A stretch of DNA of 64,000 nt from contig CAYZFD010000001.1 in the NCBI GenBank assembly GCA_964477735.1, forward strand, positions 62,001-126,000, written 5' to 3'. Below, piece by piece: positions 53,046 through 62,497 of the stretch (its first letter is position 1; each line of letters opens with the position of its first letter). Origin of the DNA: CAYZFD01 sp964477735. Lineage in GTDB: Bacteria > Bacteroidota > Bacteroidia > Flavobacteriales > Flavobacteriaceae. Under the pieces are notes generated by a model. It saw only the letters and a list, made by a program, of their open reading frames with translations, was not told the DNA's origin and made no database searches. Position numbers and translations under genes: made by a program.

Positions 53046-54767
53046 ATGAAATACATTGTTTCAACTTTAACGCTGCTTTTCGTTTGGGCTTGCTCCAAAA
53101 GCGAAACTGTTGAAGAACAAAAGCCAACAGCGGTTCTTGTGCAAAAAATAACGATTGTTGGCCAGAATATTTCAGATGGCACAACCCAACAATTAAGCGC
53201 TACCATTTCTCCAACAGACGCCTCCAATAAAAGCATTACTTGGTCCACCTCCGATGCTTCTATTGCAACCATAGACCAAAAAGGATTGCTCTCGGCAGTG
53301 AGTAACGGAACCGTAAATGTTAAGGCCACGGCTAATGATGCTTCTAAAACCATTGGTCAAAAATCTTTCTTGGTCTCAGGAGTTGTCATTGCCGTACAAA
53401 GTGTTAATATACAAGGAGGACGTGACATTACAGACACCAAAAGCTTGCAACTAGAAGCACAAGTGCTTCCTTCAAACGCCACCAACAAGGCGGTGGAGTG
53501 GGCTGTTTCGGATGCCAATATTGCTGAGATTTCCCAAACGGGCTTGCTAACACCCAAAACCAATGGCGCCGTTGTGGTCACACTCACCTCTAAAGCATCA
53601 GCTTCGATTCATAGCCAAATTACCATTAACATCTCAGGATTCAATGGACAGGGAACCAACCTAAACACGGCCCAGCAGATCATGGCCGCTATTGGGAATG
53701 CACAACCAGGCGATGTCATCACCATTGATGCCGGCACCTATGCTTTTGGATCTTCAATTGGGCTTTCTAAATCTGGGACAAATAGCGCCCCAATTACCCT
53801 TCAGGCCAACCCCAATACTACCGATAGGGTTGTATTCGATTTTTCTTCAATGTCAACATCATCTTCCAATCGGGGTGTTCGCCTCTCGGGGTCTTATTGG
53901 CATGTGAAGCAAATTGATTTTGTTGGTGCAGGCGACAATGGCATGTATCTTTCGGGGAATTATAACATCGTAGAAAATTGTGTTTTTAAGGAAAACAAAG
54001 ACACTGGACTTCAATTAGGAGGAGGCGCCACTAAAAATAAAATTATAAATTGTGATTCCTTCGATAATGTTGACCCAACACATGAAAATGCTGATGGCTA
54101 TGCAGCCAAAATGGATGTAGGAACAGAAAACGAATTTATAGGTTGTCGTGCTTGGCAAAACTCCGATGATGGCTTTGATGGCTACCTTAGGGGTGCAGAT
54201 AATGTCACCACTTATTATTCTGATTGTTGGGCTTTTAGCAATGGCTATTTTGCAAATGGATCAAAAACAACAGGCGACGGAAACGGATTTAAAACCGGTG
54301 GAAGCGACAACAAGCTGTTAAAACATCACACCGTGTTTAACAACTGCATTGCAGCAAACAATGTAGCCGATGGATTTGACCACAACAGCAACAGAGGGGA
54401 TATTGTCATTAACAATGGATCCTCCTACAAAAACGGGCGTAATGTTAGCTTTAGCAACACAAACATTGCCAATAATTTAACCATAAAAAACACCTTGTCT
54501 TTTGATGGTGTCAACAGCGACAGCGTAAAAGCAACCAATCTAGACGTTACCAACAACAGTTGGCAAGATGGTCTAGCCGCATCAGCCGACGATTTTGTGA
54601 GCATTAACCTCGACTTGCTGAAATCGCCAAGAAATGCTGACGGCTCATTGCCTGTGATTGACTTTTTAAAGCTTAAAACATCAAGCGATCTCATTGATAA
54701 AGGGGTAGATGTTGGGCTTCCCTATTTAGGCAACGCCCCTGATTTGGGTGCTTTTGAACTTAAATAA
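53046..54767 (+). CDS. PL9-family pectate lyase lipoprotein with two Ig-like domains
   Basis: 573 residues. The lipoprotein signal has lipobox VWAC (C16). Two bacterial Ig-like (BIG2) domains span about 31-112 and 115-197, each with the pattern SITWSTSDASIATIDQKGLL. A parallel beta-helix follows from ~205. PL9 catalytic and calcium residues align with Pel9A: D350 (ENADGYAAK), D374, D375 and D378 (NSDDGFDG), and K416 (GNGFKTGG), with matching spacing. It cleaves de-esterified homogalacturonan by beta-elimination at the cell surface or in the periplasm. No promoter is obvious in the short gap after the terminator. Confidence 0.9.
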   Translation: MKYIVSTLTLLFVWACSKSETVEEQKPTAVLVQKITIVGQNISDGTTQQLSATISPTDASNKSITWSTSDASIATIDQKGLLSAVSNGTVNVKATANDASKTIGQKSFLVSGVVIAVQSVNIQGGRDITDTKSLQLEAQVLPSNATNKAVEWAVSDANIAEISQTGLLTPKTNGAVVVTLTSKASASIHSQITINISGFNGQGTNLNTAQQIMAAIGNAQPGDVITIDAGTYAFGSSIGLSKSGTNSAPITLQANPNTTDRVVFDFSSMSTSSSNRGVRLSGSYWHVKQIDFVGAGDNGMYLSGNYNIVENCVFKENKDTGLQLGGGATKNKIINCDSFDNVDPTHENADGYAAKMDVGTENEFIGCRAWQNSDDGFDGYLRGADNVTTYYSDCWAFSNGYFANGSKTTGDGNGFKTGGSDNKLLKHHTVFNNCIAANNVADGFDHNSNRGDIVINNGSSYKNGRNVSFSNTNIANNLTIKNTLSFDGVNSDSVKATNLDVTNNSWQDGLAASADDFVSINLDLLKSPRNADGSLPVIDFLKLKTSSDLIDKGVDVGLPYLGNAPDLGAFELK

Positions 54768-54848
54768 CAACATGAGTATATTGCCAAAAATAAAATGTTT
54801 TTTGAGGAAGATAACAGATTTATTTTATAAAAAAGTCCTGCAAAATCA

Positions 54849-54867
54849 TATCTTTGCAATCGATTAC
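54849..54867 (+). promoter_or_regulatory. kduI promoter -7 element overlapping a LacI-type operator
   Basis: TATCTTTG (54849-54856) fits the Bacteroidota -7 consensus TAnnTTTG exactly. The near-palindrome GCAATCGATTAC (54856-54867) begins on its last base and matches the esterase operator at 11 of 12 positions. A bound repressor would cover the start of transcription. No regulator gene is visible. Confidence 0.6.
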
Positions 54868-54881
54868 TAAAAATTAAAATT

Positions 54882-55718
54882 ATGTATGCTAATAAAACGT
54901 ATCTAGCCACCCACCCAACAGAGTTTAAAAAATTAGACACTCAGGAACTAAGAGATCGTTTCTTAATAGCATCACTTTTTGAGCAAGATCAGCTGAGTTG
55001 TTACTACACAACCTATGATCGTTTTGTTGTTGGTGGAGCCATGCCCGTTTCCAAGGATCTAAAACTTCAGCCTATTGATGAGTTGCGCGCTCAATATTTC
55101 TTAGAAAGAAGAGAATTAGGCATCATCAATGTTGGTGAAACGGGAACCGTTTTGGTTGATGGTGTACGCTATGAACTAGAAAAAGAAGAAGCGCTATATG
55201 TAGGCAGAGGCGTTAAGGAGGTTGTTTTTGAGGCTGTTAAAAACAAACGCCCCATGTTTTATTTTAATTCTACGCCTGCACATGCTGCTTATCCCACTGA
55301 AAAAATATCTTCTGACCGTGCACAATATGTTGAGCTTGGTGACCTAAAGTTTTCTAACCGAAGAACCATCAAAAAACTCATTGTTCAAGAGATTATCCCA
55401 ACTTGTCAGCTACAAATGGGTCTAACAAAATTACATGAGGGAAGTGTTTGGAACACCATGCCAGCACACACACATTTGAGAAGAATGGAGGTTTATTTTT
55501 ATTATGACATACTGCCCAAAAGTACTGTTTGTCATTTTATTGGAGAACCTCAAGAAACCAGACACCTGTTTCTCCAAAATCACCAGGCTGCGATTTCTCC
55601 AGCTTGGTCGATTCATTCAGGATCTGGAACATCTAACTACACCTTCATTTGGGGAATGGCTGGAGAAAACCTAGATTATGGAGACATGGACGCTGTTGAA
55701 GTAGAAGATTTAATGTAA
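54882..55718 (+). CDS. kduI: 5-dehydro-4-deoxy-D-glucuronate isomerase
   Basis: Turns 5-keto-4-deoxyuronate from unsaturated galacturonides into 2,5-diketo-3-deoxygluconate. 278 residues of the KduI bicupin family, with zinc ligands in PAHTHLRRMEVYFY (HxH and E) and a histidine in SPAWSIHSGSGTSNY. It begins MYANKTYLATHPTEFKKLDTQELR. First gene of a nine-gene plus-strand operon, followed by kduD after 2 nt. Confidence 0.95.
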   Translation: MYANKTYLATHPTEFKKLDTQELRDRFLIASLFEQDQLSCYYTTYDRFVVGGAMPVSKDLKLQPIDELRAQYFLERRELGIINVGETGTVLVDGVRYELEKEEALYVGRGVKEVVFEAVKNKRPMFYFNSTPAHAAYPTEKISSDRAQYVELGDLKFSNRRTIKKLIVQEIIPTCQLQMGLTKLHEGSVWNTMPAHTHLRRMEVYFYYDILPKSTVCHFIGEPQETRHLFLQNHQAAISPAWSIHSGSGTSNYTFIWGMAGENLDYGDMDAVEVEDLM

Positions 55719-55720
55719 TC

Positions 55721-56503
55721 ATGAATTTATTTGATTTAAAAAATAAAACTGCTTTTGTTTCGGGGGCCACCCACGGGTTGGGCATGGCCATAGCTACAGG
55801 GCTGGCCGAGGCTGGAGCTAAAATCATTGTTTCAAGTACAAATCAAGACAAACTTCAAGCCGCCCTAAAAGCATATCATGACAGTGGCTTTGAGGCCGAA
55901 GGCGTAGTGCTAGACATCACGAACGAAGACCAGGTGAAATCAGTAACCTCCAAAATTTTGGCCAATCAAAAAATAGATATTTTGGTGAACAATGCTGGTA
56001 TTATTAAAAGAATTCCTGCTTTAGAAATGAGTGTCGCTGATTTTAAATCGGTCATAGATGTTCATCTTACGGGTTCTTTCCACATGGCACAACAATTTGC
56101 AAAACAAATGGTAGAAACTGGCGGTGGAAAAATCATTAACATTTGCTCCATGATGAGTGAGTTAGGACGAAACAGCGTTACCGCCTATGCTGCAGCGAAA
56201 GGAGGGCTTAAAATGCTCACCAGAAATTTAGCCACTGAGTGGGCCAAATACAACATTCAAGTTAATGGAATTGGCCCTGGATATTTTGAAACCAGCCAAA
56301 CCGCACCCATTCGAGTAGATGGGCACCCGTTTAACGATTTTATTGTGAACAGAACGCCAGCAGGCCGATGGGGAAAAACAGAAGATTTGAAAGGAGCAGC
56401 CATATTTTTAGCCACCAAAGCCAGCGATTTTGTAAACGGACAAATCATTTATGTTGACGGTGGTATATTGGCTACCATTGGCAAACCAAACAACGAAAAA
56501 TAA
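55721..56503 (+). CDS. kduD: 2-dehydro-3-deoxy-D-gluconate 5-dehydrogenase (SDR family)
   Basis: Reduces 2,5-diketo-3-deoxygluconate to 2-keto-3-deoxygluconate. 260 residues. The cofactor motif is SGATHGLGMAIA, followed by NNAGI, the catalytic serine in NICSMMSELGR, and YAAAKGG holding the Tyr and Lys. The C-terminal IYVDGGILATIG is usual for the family. The last base of its stop is the first base of the uxaC start. Confidence 0.94.
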   Translation: MNLFDLKNKTAFVSGATHGLGMAIATGLAEAGAKIIVSSTNQDKLQAALKAYHDSGFEAEGVVLDITNEDQVKSVTSKILANQKIDILVNNAGIIKRIPALEMSVADFKSVIDVHLTGSFHMAQQFAKQMVETGGGKIINICSMMSELGRNSVTAYAAAKGGLKMLTRNLATEWAKYNIQVNGIGPGYFETSQTAPIRVDGHPFNDFIVNRTPAGRWGKTEDLKGAAIFLATKASDFVNGQIIYVDGGILATIGKPNNEK

Positions 56504-57912
56504 TGACGGCTAACAACAACTTTTTAGACAAAGACTTTTTGCTTTTCAACGACTACTCCAAGTCGTTATACCACCAATATGCAGCACCCCAACCCATCAT
56601 AGATTACCATTGTCATTTGTCTCCAAAACTGATTGCCGAAAACCATCAGTTTGAGAACATTACCAAAATTTGGATAGATGGAGATCATTATAAATGGCGC
56701 GCCATGCGCACCCTCGGTGTCAACGAAAAATACATTACAGGTGACGCTTCAGACAAGGAAAAATTTTTGAAATGGGCAGCATGTGTCCCTAAACTTATCC
56801 GAAACCCATTATATCACTGGACGCATCTAGAACTGCAACGTTATTTCAACATCGACACTTTGCTAAACCCCGAAACAGCAGAAGATATATATGAAAAAAC
56901 CACGGCCATGCTTCAACAGCCCGATTATAGTTGTTTGGGCTTGTTAAAGAAGATGAATGTTTCTGTCGTTTGTACTACTGAAGATCCTATCGACACACTA
57001 AACTATCACGAGCAATTCAAAAACCACCCATCTGGCCTCATCCTTTCAACGGCATTTAGGCCTGATAAAGCCATTGAAATTCAACAAGATAACTTCTTAG
57101 GCTATCTCAAGCAGTTGGAAAAAGTTGCTCAAATTAGCATTAATTCATACGAAACCCTTAAAGAAGCACTTTCCTTAAGAATGGACTATTTTGATGCTCA
57201 TGGATGCAAATTGTCTGATCATGGTTTAGAATATGTTCCCTTTGCTTCTTGCTCTGAAACTCAGGCTGCTGCCATCCTTCAAAAAAGATTTCAAGGCGAA
57301 GAACTTTCAACATTAGAAGTCCATCAGTTTAAAACTGCCATCACCTTGTTTCTAGCCAAATCCTATCACATAAGGGGATGGGTGCAGCAGTTTCATTTGG
57401 GCGCCATGCGTAACAACAATAAGCGGATGCTCTCTGAACTTGGACCCGACACGGGTTGGGATTCTATAGGAAATTACAACCAGGCAGCAGGGCTTTCGAA
57501 ATTTCTAGACACCTTAGACGGGAGTGATCAGTTGGCCAAAACCATTTTATACAATTTAAATCCTGCCGACAACGAAATTTTCGCAACCATGATTGGAAAC
57601 TTCAATGACGGAAGCGTGAAGGGAAAAGTGCAATTCGGTTCGGGATGGTGGTTTTTAGATCAGCTAGATGGCATGACAAAACAAATCAATGCACTTTCAA
57701 ACATGGGCGTGCTAAGTACTTTTGTTGGCATGCTCACCGATTCGAGGAGTTTTATGTCTTTCCCTAGACACGAATATTTTCGAAGATTGTTATGCCAGCT
57801 TATAGGGGCTGATATCGATCAGGGATTGCTTCCAAATGATATGAAATCCATCGGACAGATCGTTGAAGACATTTGTTTTAACAACGCACAAAACTTTTTT
57901 AATTTTAAATAA
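56503..57912 (+). CDS. uxaC: Glucuronate/galacturonate isomerase
   Basis: Isomerises galacturonate to tagaturonate (and glucuronate to fructuronate). 469 residues of the amidohydrolase-like UxaC family. The HxH metal-site motif is in IIDYHCHLSPKLIAENHQF, RTLGVNEKYITGDA follows, and HLGAMRNNNKRM and MLTDSRSFMSFPRHEYFRRLLC are typical family stretches. It begins as the kduD stop ends. In this operon it opens the saturated-monomer branch that UxaB and UxaA complete. Confidence 0.95.
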   Translation: MTANNNFLDKDFLLFNDYSKSLYHQYAAPQPIIDYHCHLSPKLIAENHQFENITKIWIDGDHYKWRAMRTLGVNEKYITGDASDKEKFLKWAACVPKLIRNPLYHWTHLELQRYFNIDTLLNPETAEDIYEKTTAMLQQPDYSCLGLLKKMNVSVVCTTEDPIDTLNYHEQFKNHPSGLILSTAFRPDKAIEIQQDNFLGYLKQLEKVAQISINSYETLKEALSLRMDYFDAHGCKLSDHGLEYVPFASCSETQAAAILQKRFQGEELSTLEVHQFKTAITLFLAKSYHIRGWVQQFHLGAMRNNNKRMLSELGPDTGWDSIGNYNQAAGLSKFLDTLDGSDQLAKTILYNLNPADNEIFATMIGNFNDGSVKGKVQFGSGWWFLDQLDGMTKQINALSNMGVLSTFVGMLTDSRSFMSFPRHEYFRRLLCQLIGADIDQGLLPNDMKSIGQIVEDICFNNAQNFFNFK

Positions 57913-57942
57913 CATTACATCAACCAAACAAAACACACCCTA

Positions 57943-58983
57943 ATGAATAAAGTAGTCACATTTGGAGAAATTATGCTTAGACTTTCTCCTTCAGGTTTTT
58001 TAAGATTCTCTCAAGCAGACAATTTCGATGTTGTTTATGGCGGTGGGGAGTCTAACGTAGCCGTATCTTTAGCCAATTATAACGTTCCAGTTGAGTTCGT
58101 TACTCGACTGCCCAAAAATGACATTGGTCAATGTGCCATGATGGAAATGCGAAAAAGAGGGGTAGGCGTTTCTCACATTGCCTATGGCGGAGACCGCTTG
58201 GGGATTTATTTTTTAGAAACCGGTGCTGTTTCTCGGGGGAGCAAAGTGGTCTATGATCGTGCTCACTCAGCAATGGCAGAAATAAAACCTGGAATGATCG
58301 ATTGGAAAACGGTTTTTAAAGGAGCCAATTGGTTCCACTGGACAGGGATCACTCCAGCCATTTCTCAAGGCTCAGCCGATGCTTGTTTAGAAGCCGTTAA
58401 AGTAGCCAGTGAGATGGGAATTACCATTTCAACAGACTTAAATTACCGAGCAAAACTTTGGAATTATGGTGGTGATCGTGAAAAAATCATGACCGAACTC
58501 ACCAATCATTGCGACATTATTTTGGGCAACGAAGAAGATGCCGAAAAACATTTTGGAATAAAACCCGAAGGCCTAGACATTACCACACAAGGAGAACACG
58601 TGAAAGCAGAAGCTTTCTTGTCTGTATGTAAACAGATGATGAAAAAATTCCCTAAGGCCAAAAAAGTAATCACAACATTAAGGGGCTCAATTTCCGCATC
58701 TCACAACACTTGGGCAGGGGTTTTGTATGATGGCAAAACCATGTACAAATCAGCACAATACCAAATCACCGATATCGTTGATCGTGTGGGTGGTGGTGAT
58801 TCCTTTATGGGTGGACTTATTTACGGACTTTTGGCCTACCAAAACGACGATCAAAAAGCATTAGATTTTGCCGTTGCGGCCTCATGCCTTAAACACACAA
58901 TCAAAGGCGACGCCAATTTGGCAACAATAGACGAGGTTGAAAAATTAATGGGCGGTGATGCCTCTGGTAGGGTAGCCCGATAA
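57943..58983 (+). CDS. kdgK: 2-dehydro-3-deoxygluconokinase (PfkB family)
   Basis: Phosphorylates 2-keto-3-deoxygluconate to KDPG. 346 residues of the ribokinase fold. The N-terminal substrate loop is GGGESNVAVSLANYN and the C-terminal ATP/anion-hole motif is DRVGGGDSFMGGLIYGLL with its catalytic aspartate. It lies between the isomerases and the aldolase, in pathway order. Confidence 0.93.
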   Translation: MNKVVTFGEIMLRLSPSGFLRFSQADNFDVVYGGGESNVAVSLANYNVPVEFVTRLPKNDIGQCAMMEMRKRGVGVSHIAYGGDRLGIYFLETGAVSRGSKVVYDRAHSAMAEIKPGMIDWKTVFKGANWFHWTGITPAISQGSADACLEAVKVASEMGITISTDLNYRAKLWNYGGDREKIMTELTNHCDIILGNEEDAEKHFGIKPEGLDITTQGEHVKAEAFLSVCKQMMKKFPKAKKVITTLRGSISASHNTWAGVLYDGKTMYKSAQYQITDIVDRVGGGDSFMGGLIYGLLAYQNDDQKALDFAVAASCLKHTIKGDANLATIDEVEKLMGGDASGRVAR

Positions 58984-58994
58984 AAATTAAGAAA

Positions 58995-59663
58995 ATGAGT
59001 CAGTATTCAAGATTAGAAGTCGCCCAAGCCATGAAAAAAACAGGTCTTGTGCCTTTGTTTTTTCATGCAGATATAGAGGTAAGTAAAAACGTTCTAAAAG
59101 CTTGCTATGAAGGGGGCGCTCGATTGTTAGAGTTCACTGCAAGAGGTGATTTTGCCCATGAAATTTTCGGAGCTCTAAACAAATATGCATTAAAAGAATT
59201 GCCAGGGATGATTCTGGGCGTTGGCTCAGTGACAGATGCTGCGCAAGCCTCATTATATATGGCTTTGGGGGCAAACTTTGTCGTGACCCCAGTGTTGAGA
59301 GAAGATATTTCTTTGGCTTGCAATAGAAGAAAGGTTCTTTGGTCTTCGGGATGTGGATCCTTATCGGAAATAGCACGCGCCGAAGAATTGGGGTGTGAAG
59401 TTGTGAAGCTATTCCCTGGGGATGTATATGGGCCCAATTTTGTTAAGGGCATCAAAGGGCCTCAGCCTTGGACAAGCATTATGCCAACAGGAGGGGTCTC
59501 CCCTGAAGAATCTAACCTTCGAGCCTGGTTCGATGCTGGAGTAATTTGTGTGGGAATGGGATCTAAATTACTCACCAAAGAAATTATTTCGAATGGACAA
59601 TACGATAAGTTACGTGAAGATGTTGCCCAAACCCTAAAGCTCATTGAAAAAGTTAGAACATAA
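58995..59663 (+). CDS. eda: KDPG aldolase
   Basis: Cleaves KDPG to pyruvate and glyceraldehyde-3-phosphate, the end point of the pectin route. 222 residues, TIM barrel. The catalytic glutamate is in LLEFTARGD, and the Schiff-base lysine is in VVKLFPGDVYG. The motif MPTGGVSPEE supplies the phosphate site. It sits 11 nt after kdgK. Confidence 0.93.
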   Translation: MSQYSRLEVAQAMKKTGLVPLFFHADIEVSKNVLKACYEGGARLLEFTARGDFAHEIFGALNKYALKELPGMILGVGSVTDAAQASLYMALGANFVVTPVLREDISLACNRRKVLWSSGCGSLSEIARAEELGCEVVKLFPGDVYGPNFVKGIKGPQPWTSIMPTGGVSPEESNLRAWFDAGVICVGMGSKLLTKEIISNGQYDKLREDVAQTLKLIEKVRT

Positions 59664-59742
59664 TCGTATTAAATATCGAAAATGAAATTTCTCGCCGTTT
59701 TTGCGAGGTGAAGCATCGCTTTGAAGGCTACAAACAAATGAC

Positions 59743-60717
59743 ATGAGATTGATGAAAAAAGGATTGTTTTTATTGAGTTTTATTACACTAATGGCTTGCA
59801 CCACTTCTAGTGGCGTGAAAACAATTCGGCTGGGCCATGGACTAGACACTAACCATTCGGTGCACAAAGCGATGGTGAAGATGGGTGAAGAGTTGGCCAA
59901 ATTGTCTAAGGGCAAAATGCAAATTAAAATTTATCCCAACCAACAATTAGGGTCTGAGCGCGAATGTTTGGAATTGCTCCAAATAGGCAGTTTAGACATC
60001 ACCAAAGTTTCTGCGGGTGTGATGGAAAATTTTTCGCCCAACATGAAAGTTTTTGGACTTCCCTATTTGTTTAGAGATAAAGCACATGCCTATAGCGTGA
60101 TGGACGGATCAATCGGCAAAAAATTACTAAACGAAACCTTGCAGTTTCGCATTAAGGGCCTTGCTTATTACGACGCTGGAAGCCGGAGTTTCTATACCAA
60201 AAGCAAACCTGTTCACAATCCGTCAGACCTTGAAGGGCTCAAGATTAGGGTAATGGAAAGTGTAACGGCCATGAAAATGGTTGAAAGTATGGGGGGTTCA
60301 CCAACGCCCATTTCTTGGGGAGAGCTCTACACCTCACTTCAGCAAGAAGTCGTGGATGGGGCCGAAAACAATCCCCCAAGTTTCTATTTGTCAAAACAAT
60401 TTGAGGTTTGTAAATATTATACCCTCGATGAACACACCACTCTCCCTGATGTATTGGTGGGAAGCTCCTATCTATGGGAATCGCTAACGACTCAAGAAAA
60501 AGCTTGGTTGGAAGAAGCAGTGTCTATTTCTGTGGCCTATCAAAGAGAACTTTGGGCGGCCTCGGAAGCAGAATCGCTTAGTGCGCTTGAAAAAGCAGGG
60601 GTCGAGATTATTTACCCCGACAAAACTCAATTTTCTAAAACAGTTCAGCCTGTTTACGATATGTTTAGTGCCAACGAAAGCATCAATAACCTTGTTTTGG
60701 CCATTCAAAATCAATAA
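59743..60717 (+). CDS. dctP: TRAP transporter substrate-binding lipoprotein
   Basis: 324 residues. The DctP-family binding protein is here a lipoprotein (signal MKKGLFLLSFITLMAC, cysteine about 19), unlike the soluble form in proteobacteria. Motifs seen are IRLGHGLDTNHSVHKAMVKM at the start, LEGLKIRVMES with the conserved arginine that binds carboxylates, and TSLQQEVVDGAENNP. The operon points to uronates or their unsaturated derivatives as ligand. A second ATG three codons in (59752) is an equal start candidate. Confidence 0.9.
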   Translation: MRLMKKGLFLLSFITLMACTTSSGVKTIRLGHGLDTNHSVHKAMVKMGEELAKLSKGKMQIKIYPNQQLGSERECLELLQIGSLDITKVSAGVMENFSPNMKVFGLPYLFRDKAHAYSVMDGSIGKKLLNETLQFRIKGLAYYDAGSRSFYTKSKPVHNPSDLEGLKIRVMESVTAMKMVESMGGSPTPISWGELYTSLQQEVVDGAENNPPSFYLSKQFEVCKYYTLDEHTTLPDVLVGSSYLWESLTTQEKAWLEEAVSISVAYQRELWAASEAESLSALEKAGVEIIYPDKTQFSKTVQPVYDMFSANESINNLVLAIQNQ

Positions 60718-60723
60718 GTTTAT

Positions 60724-61191
60724 ATGAATAATGTGCAACAAAAACTCGATAGAACTTTAGAATATATTTTGGTGATTTTATTGGCCGTTATGGTCATTAA
60801 CGTCAGTTGGCAAGTCTTTTCTAGATATGTGCTCGAAAATCCAAGTTCTTTTACCGATGAGCTGGCCAGATATTTAATGATTTGGCTTGGCGTTTTGGGA
60901 ACTGCCTATGTTTCGGGAAAAAGACTGCACGTAGCCATAAACATATTGCCAGAACGCCTAGATGATAAAGGCCAAAAAAAATTAAACAACATTATTCATA
61001 GTATTATCATTTTGTTTGCCATAAGTGTTTTTATCATTGGTGGAAGCCGATTGGTTTACTTAAGTTTTGTTTTAGGACAGAAATCTGCAGCACTTCAAAT
61101 TCCGCTTTATTTGGTCTATCTGTGTATTCCTATTAGTGGCCTTTGTATTGTGTTTTACAAACTATGTGATCTCATTAAAAAAGAAGTGTAA
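60724..61191 (+). CDS. dctQ: TRAP transporter small membrane subunit
   Basis: 155 residues with four membrane segments (about 14-30, 45-64, 90-108, 125-145). The family segment SFTDELARYLMIWLGVLGTAY is intact. It forms the integral membrane unit with DctM. The last base of its stop is the first base of the dctM ATG. Confidence 0.9.
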   Translation: MNNVQQKLDRTLEYILVILLAVMVINVSWQVFSRYVLENPSSFTDELARYLMIWLGVLGTAYVSGKRLHVAINILPERLDDKGQKKLNNIIHSIIILFAISVFIIGGSRLVYLSFVLGQKSAALQIPLYLVYLCIPISGLCIVFYKLCDLIKKEV

Positions 61192-62486
61192 TGGAATATT
61201 TATCAGTTGGCATCTTGCTTTTAAGCTTTTTAGTCTTATTGTCTATTGGAACCCCTGTGGCGTGGAGCATCACCATTTCTTCTGTTTTTACGCTCATTGT
61301 AAGTGTTCCTGCTTTGCCTGCACTCACCACAATTGCACAAAGAATGGGAACAGGGATCGATAGTTTTGCCTTGTTGGCCATTCCGTTTTTTATCCTCTCT
61401 GGTGAACTGATGAACAAAGGAGGCATTGCCCACCGATTGGTGGCCTTTGCCAAAGCACTGGTTGGATTTTTGCCTGGGGGCCTTGCACTGATTAATATCA
61501 TTTCGGCCATGCTCATGGGTGCTGTTGCGGGCTCTGCCATGGCTTCTGCTTCGGCCATGGGGAGTATTCTCGGACCAGAAATGGAAAAGGAAGGCTACCC
61601 CAAGGGTTTTGGAGTGGCTGTAAATATAACATCGGCCACTACGGGTTTAATTATTCCACCCAGTAATGTTTTAATCGTTTATTCCCTAGCCAGTGGTGGG
61701 GCTTCAATCGCAGCCTTGTTTTTAGCAGGGTATATCCCTGGAATTATCACTGGATTATTCTTAATGATTGTGGCCATGGTTTGGGCCAAAAAGAACAAAT
61801 TCAAAACAGGAAAAAGAGCACCTTTATCTGTTGTAGCCAAAACTTTTGTCCACGCTTTTCCTAGTCTGATGCTGCTTGTGGTGGTCATAGGTGGTATTGT
61901 ATCAGGAGTATTCACCGCAACAGAGGCGTCAGCAGTAGCCGTAATTTATACCCTTATTCTTGGTTTTGCCTACAAAGAAATTAATGTGAAAAGCCTTTTT
62001 GGAATTTTGTTAAATGCGAGCTCAACAACAGCCATTGTAATGTTTTTAATTGCAGCTTCGATGAGCATGTCATGGGTATTGTCCTACGAAAACATTCCCG
62101 AAATGATTAGTCATAGTTTGATTTCTTTGAGTGACAATAAAATCGTTATTCTTTTAATGATAAACCTAATATTATTGTTCGTAGGAATTTTTATGGACAT
62201 GACACCTGCTGTCCTTATTTTCACGCCCATATTTCTTCCTGTTGTGACCCAACTTGGCATGGACCCAGTTCATTTTGGAATGATCATGGTATTAAACCTT
62301 TGCATTGGGCTATGTACACCTCCTGTTGGAAGTGTGTTGTTTGTGGGGATCGGCGTAGCCAAAACAACCATACAAAAAGTGATTAGACCTTTGCTTCCGC
62401 TATTTATTGCCATGATTTTTGCTTTGATGTTGGTAACCTATATCCCAGCACTTTCCCTTTGGTTACCATCTCTGTTTAATTTATAA
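61191..62486 (+). CDS. dctM: TRAP transporter large membrane subunit
   Basis: 431 residues with about twelve hydrophobic segments, the sodium-coupled channel subunit. Family stretches include GTGIDSFALLAIPFFILSGELMNKGGIAHR, AVAGSAMASASAMGSILGPEM, and LCIGLCTPPVGSVLFVGIGVA near the end. With DctP and DctQ it imports uronic acids across the inner membrane. The choice of uronate is from operon context. Confidence 0.93.
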   Translation: MEYLSVGILLLSFLVLLSIGTPVAWSITISSVFTLIVSVPALPALTTIAQRMGTGIDSFALLAIPFFILSGELMNKGGIAHRLVAFAKALVGFLPGGLALINIISAMLMGAVAGSAMASASAMGSILGPEMEKEGYPKGFGVAVNITSATTGLIIPPSNVLIVYSLASGGASIAALFLAGYIPGIITGLFLMIVAMVWAKKNKFKTGKRAPLSVVAKTFVHAFPSLMLLVVVIGGIVSGVFTATEASAVAVIYTLILGFAYKEINVKSLFGILLNASSTTAIVMFLIAASMSMSWVLSYENIPEMISHSLISLSDNKIVILLMINLILLFVGIFMDMTPAVLIFTPIFLPVVTQLGMDPVHFGMIMVLNLCIGLCTPPVGSVLFVGIGVAKTTIQKVIRPLLPLFIAMIFALMLVTYIPALSLWLPSLFNL

Positions 62487-62497
62487 TTCTCAACAAC

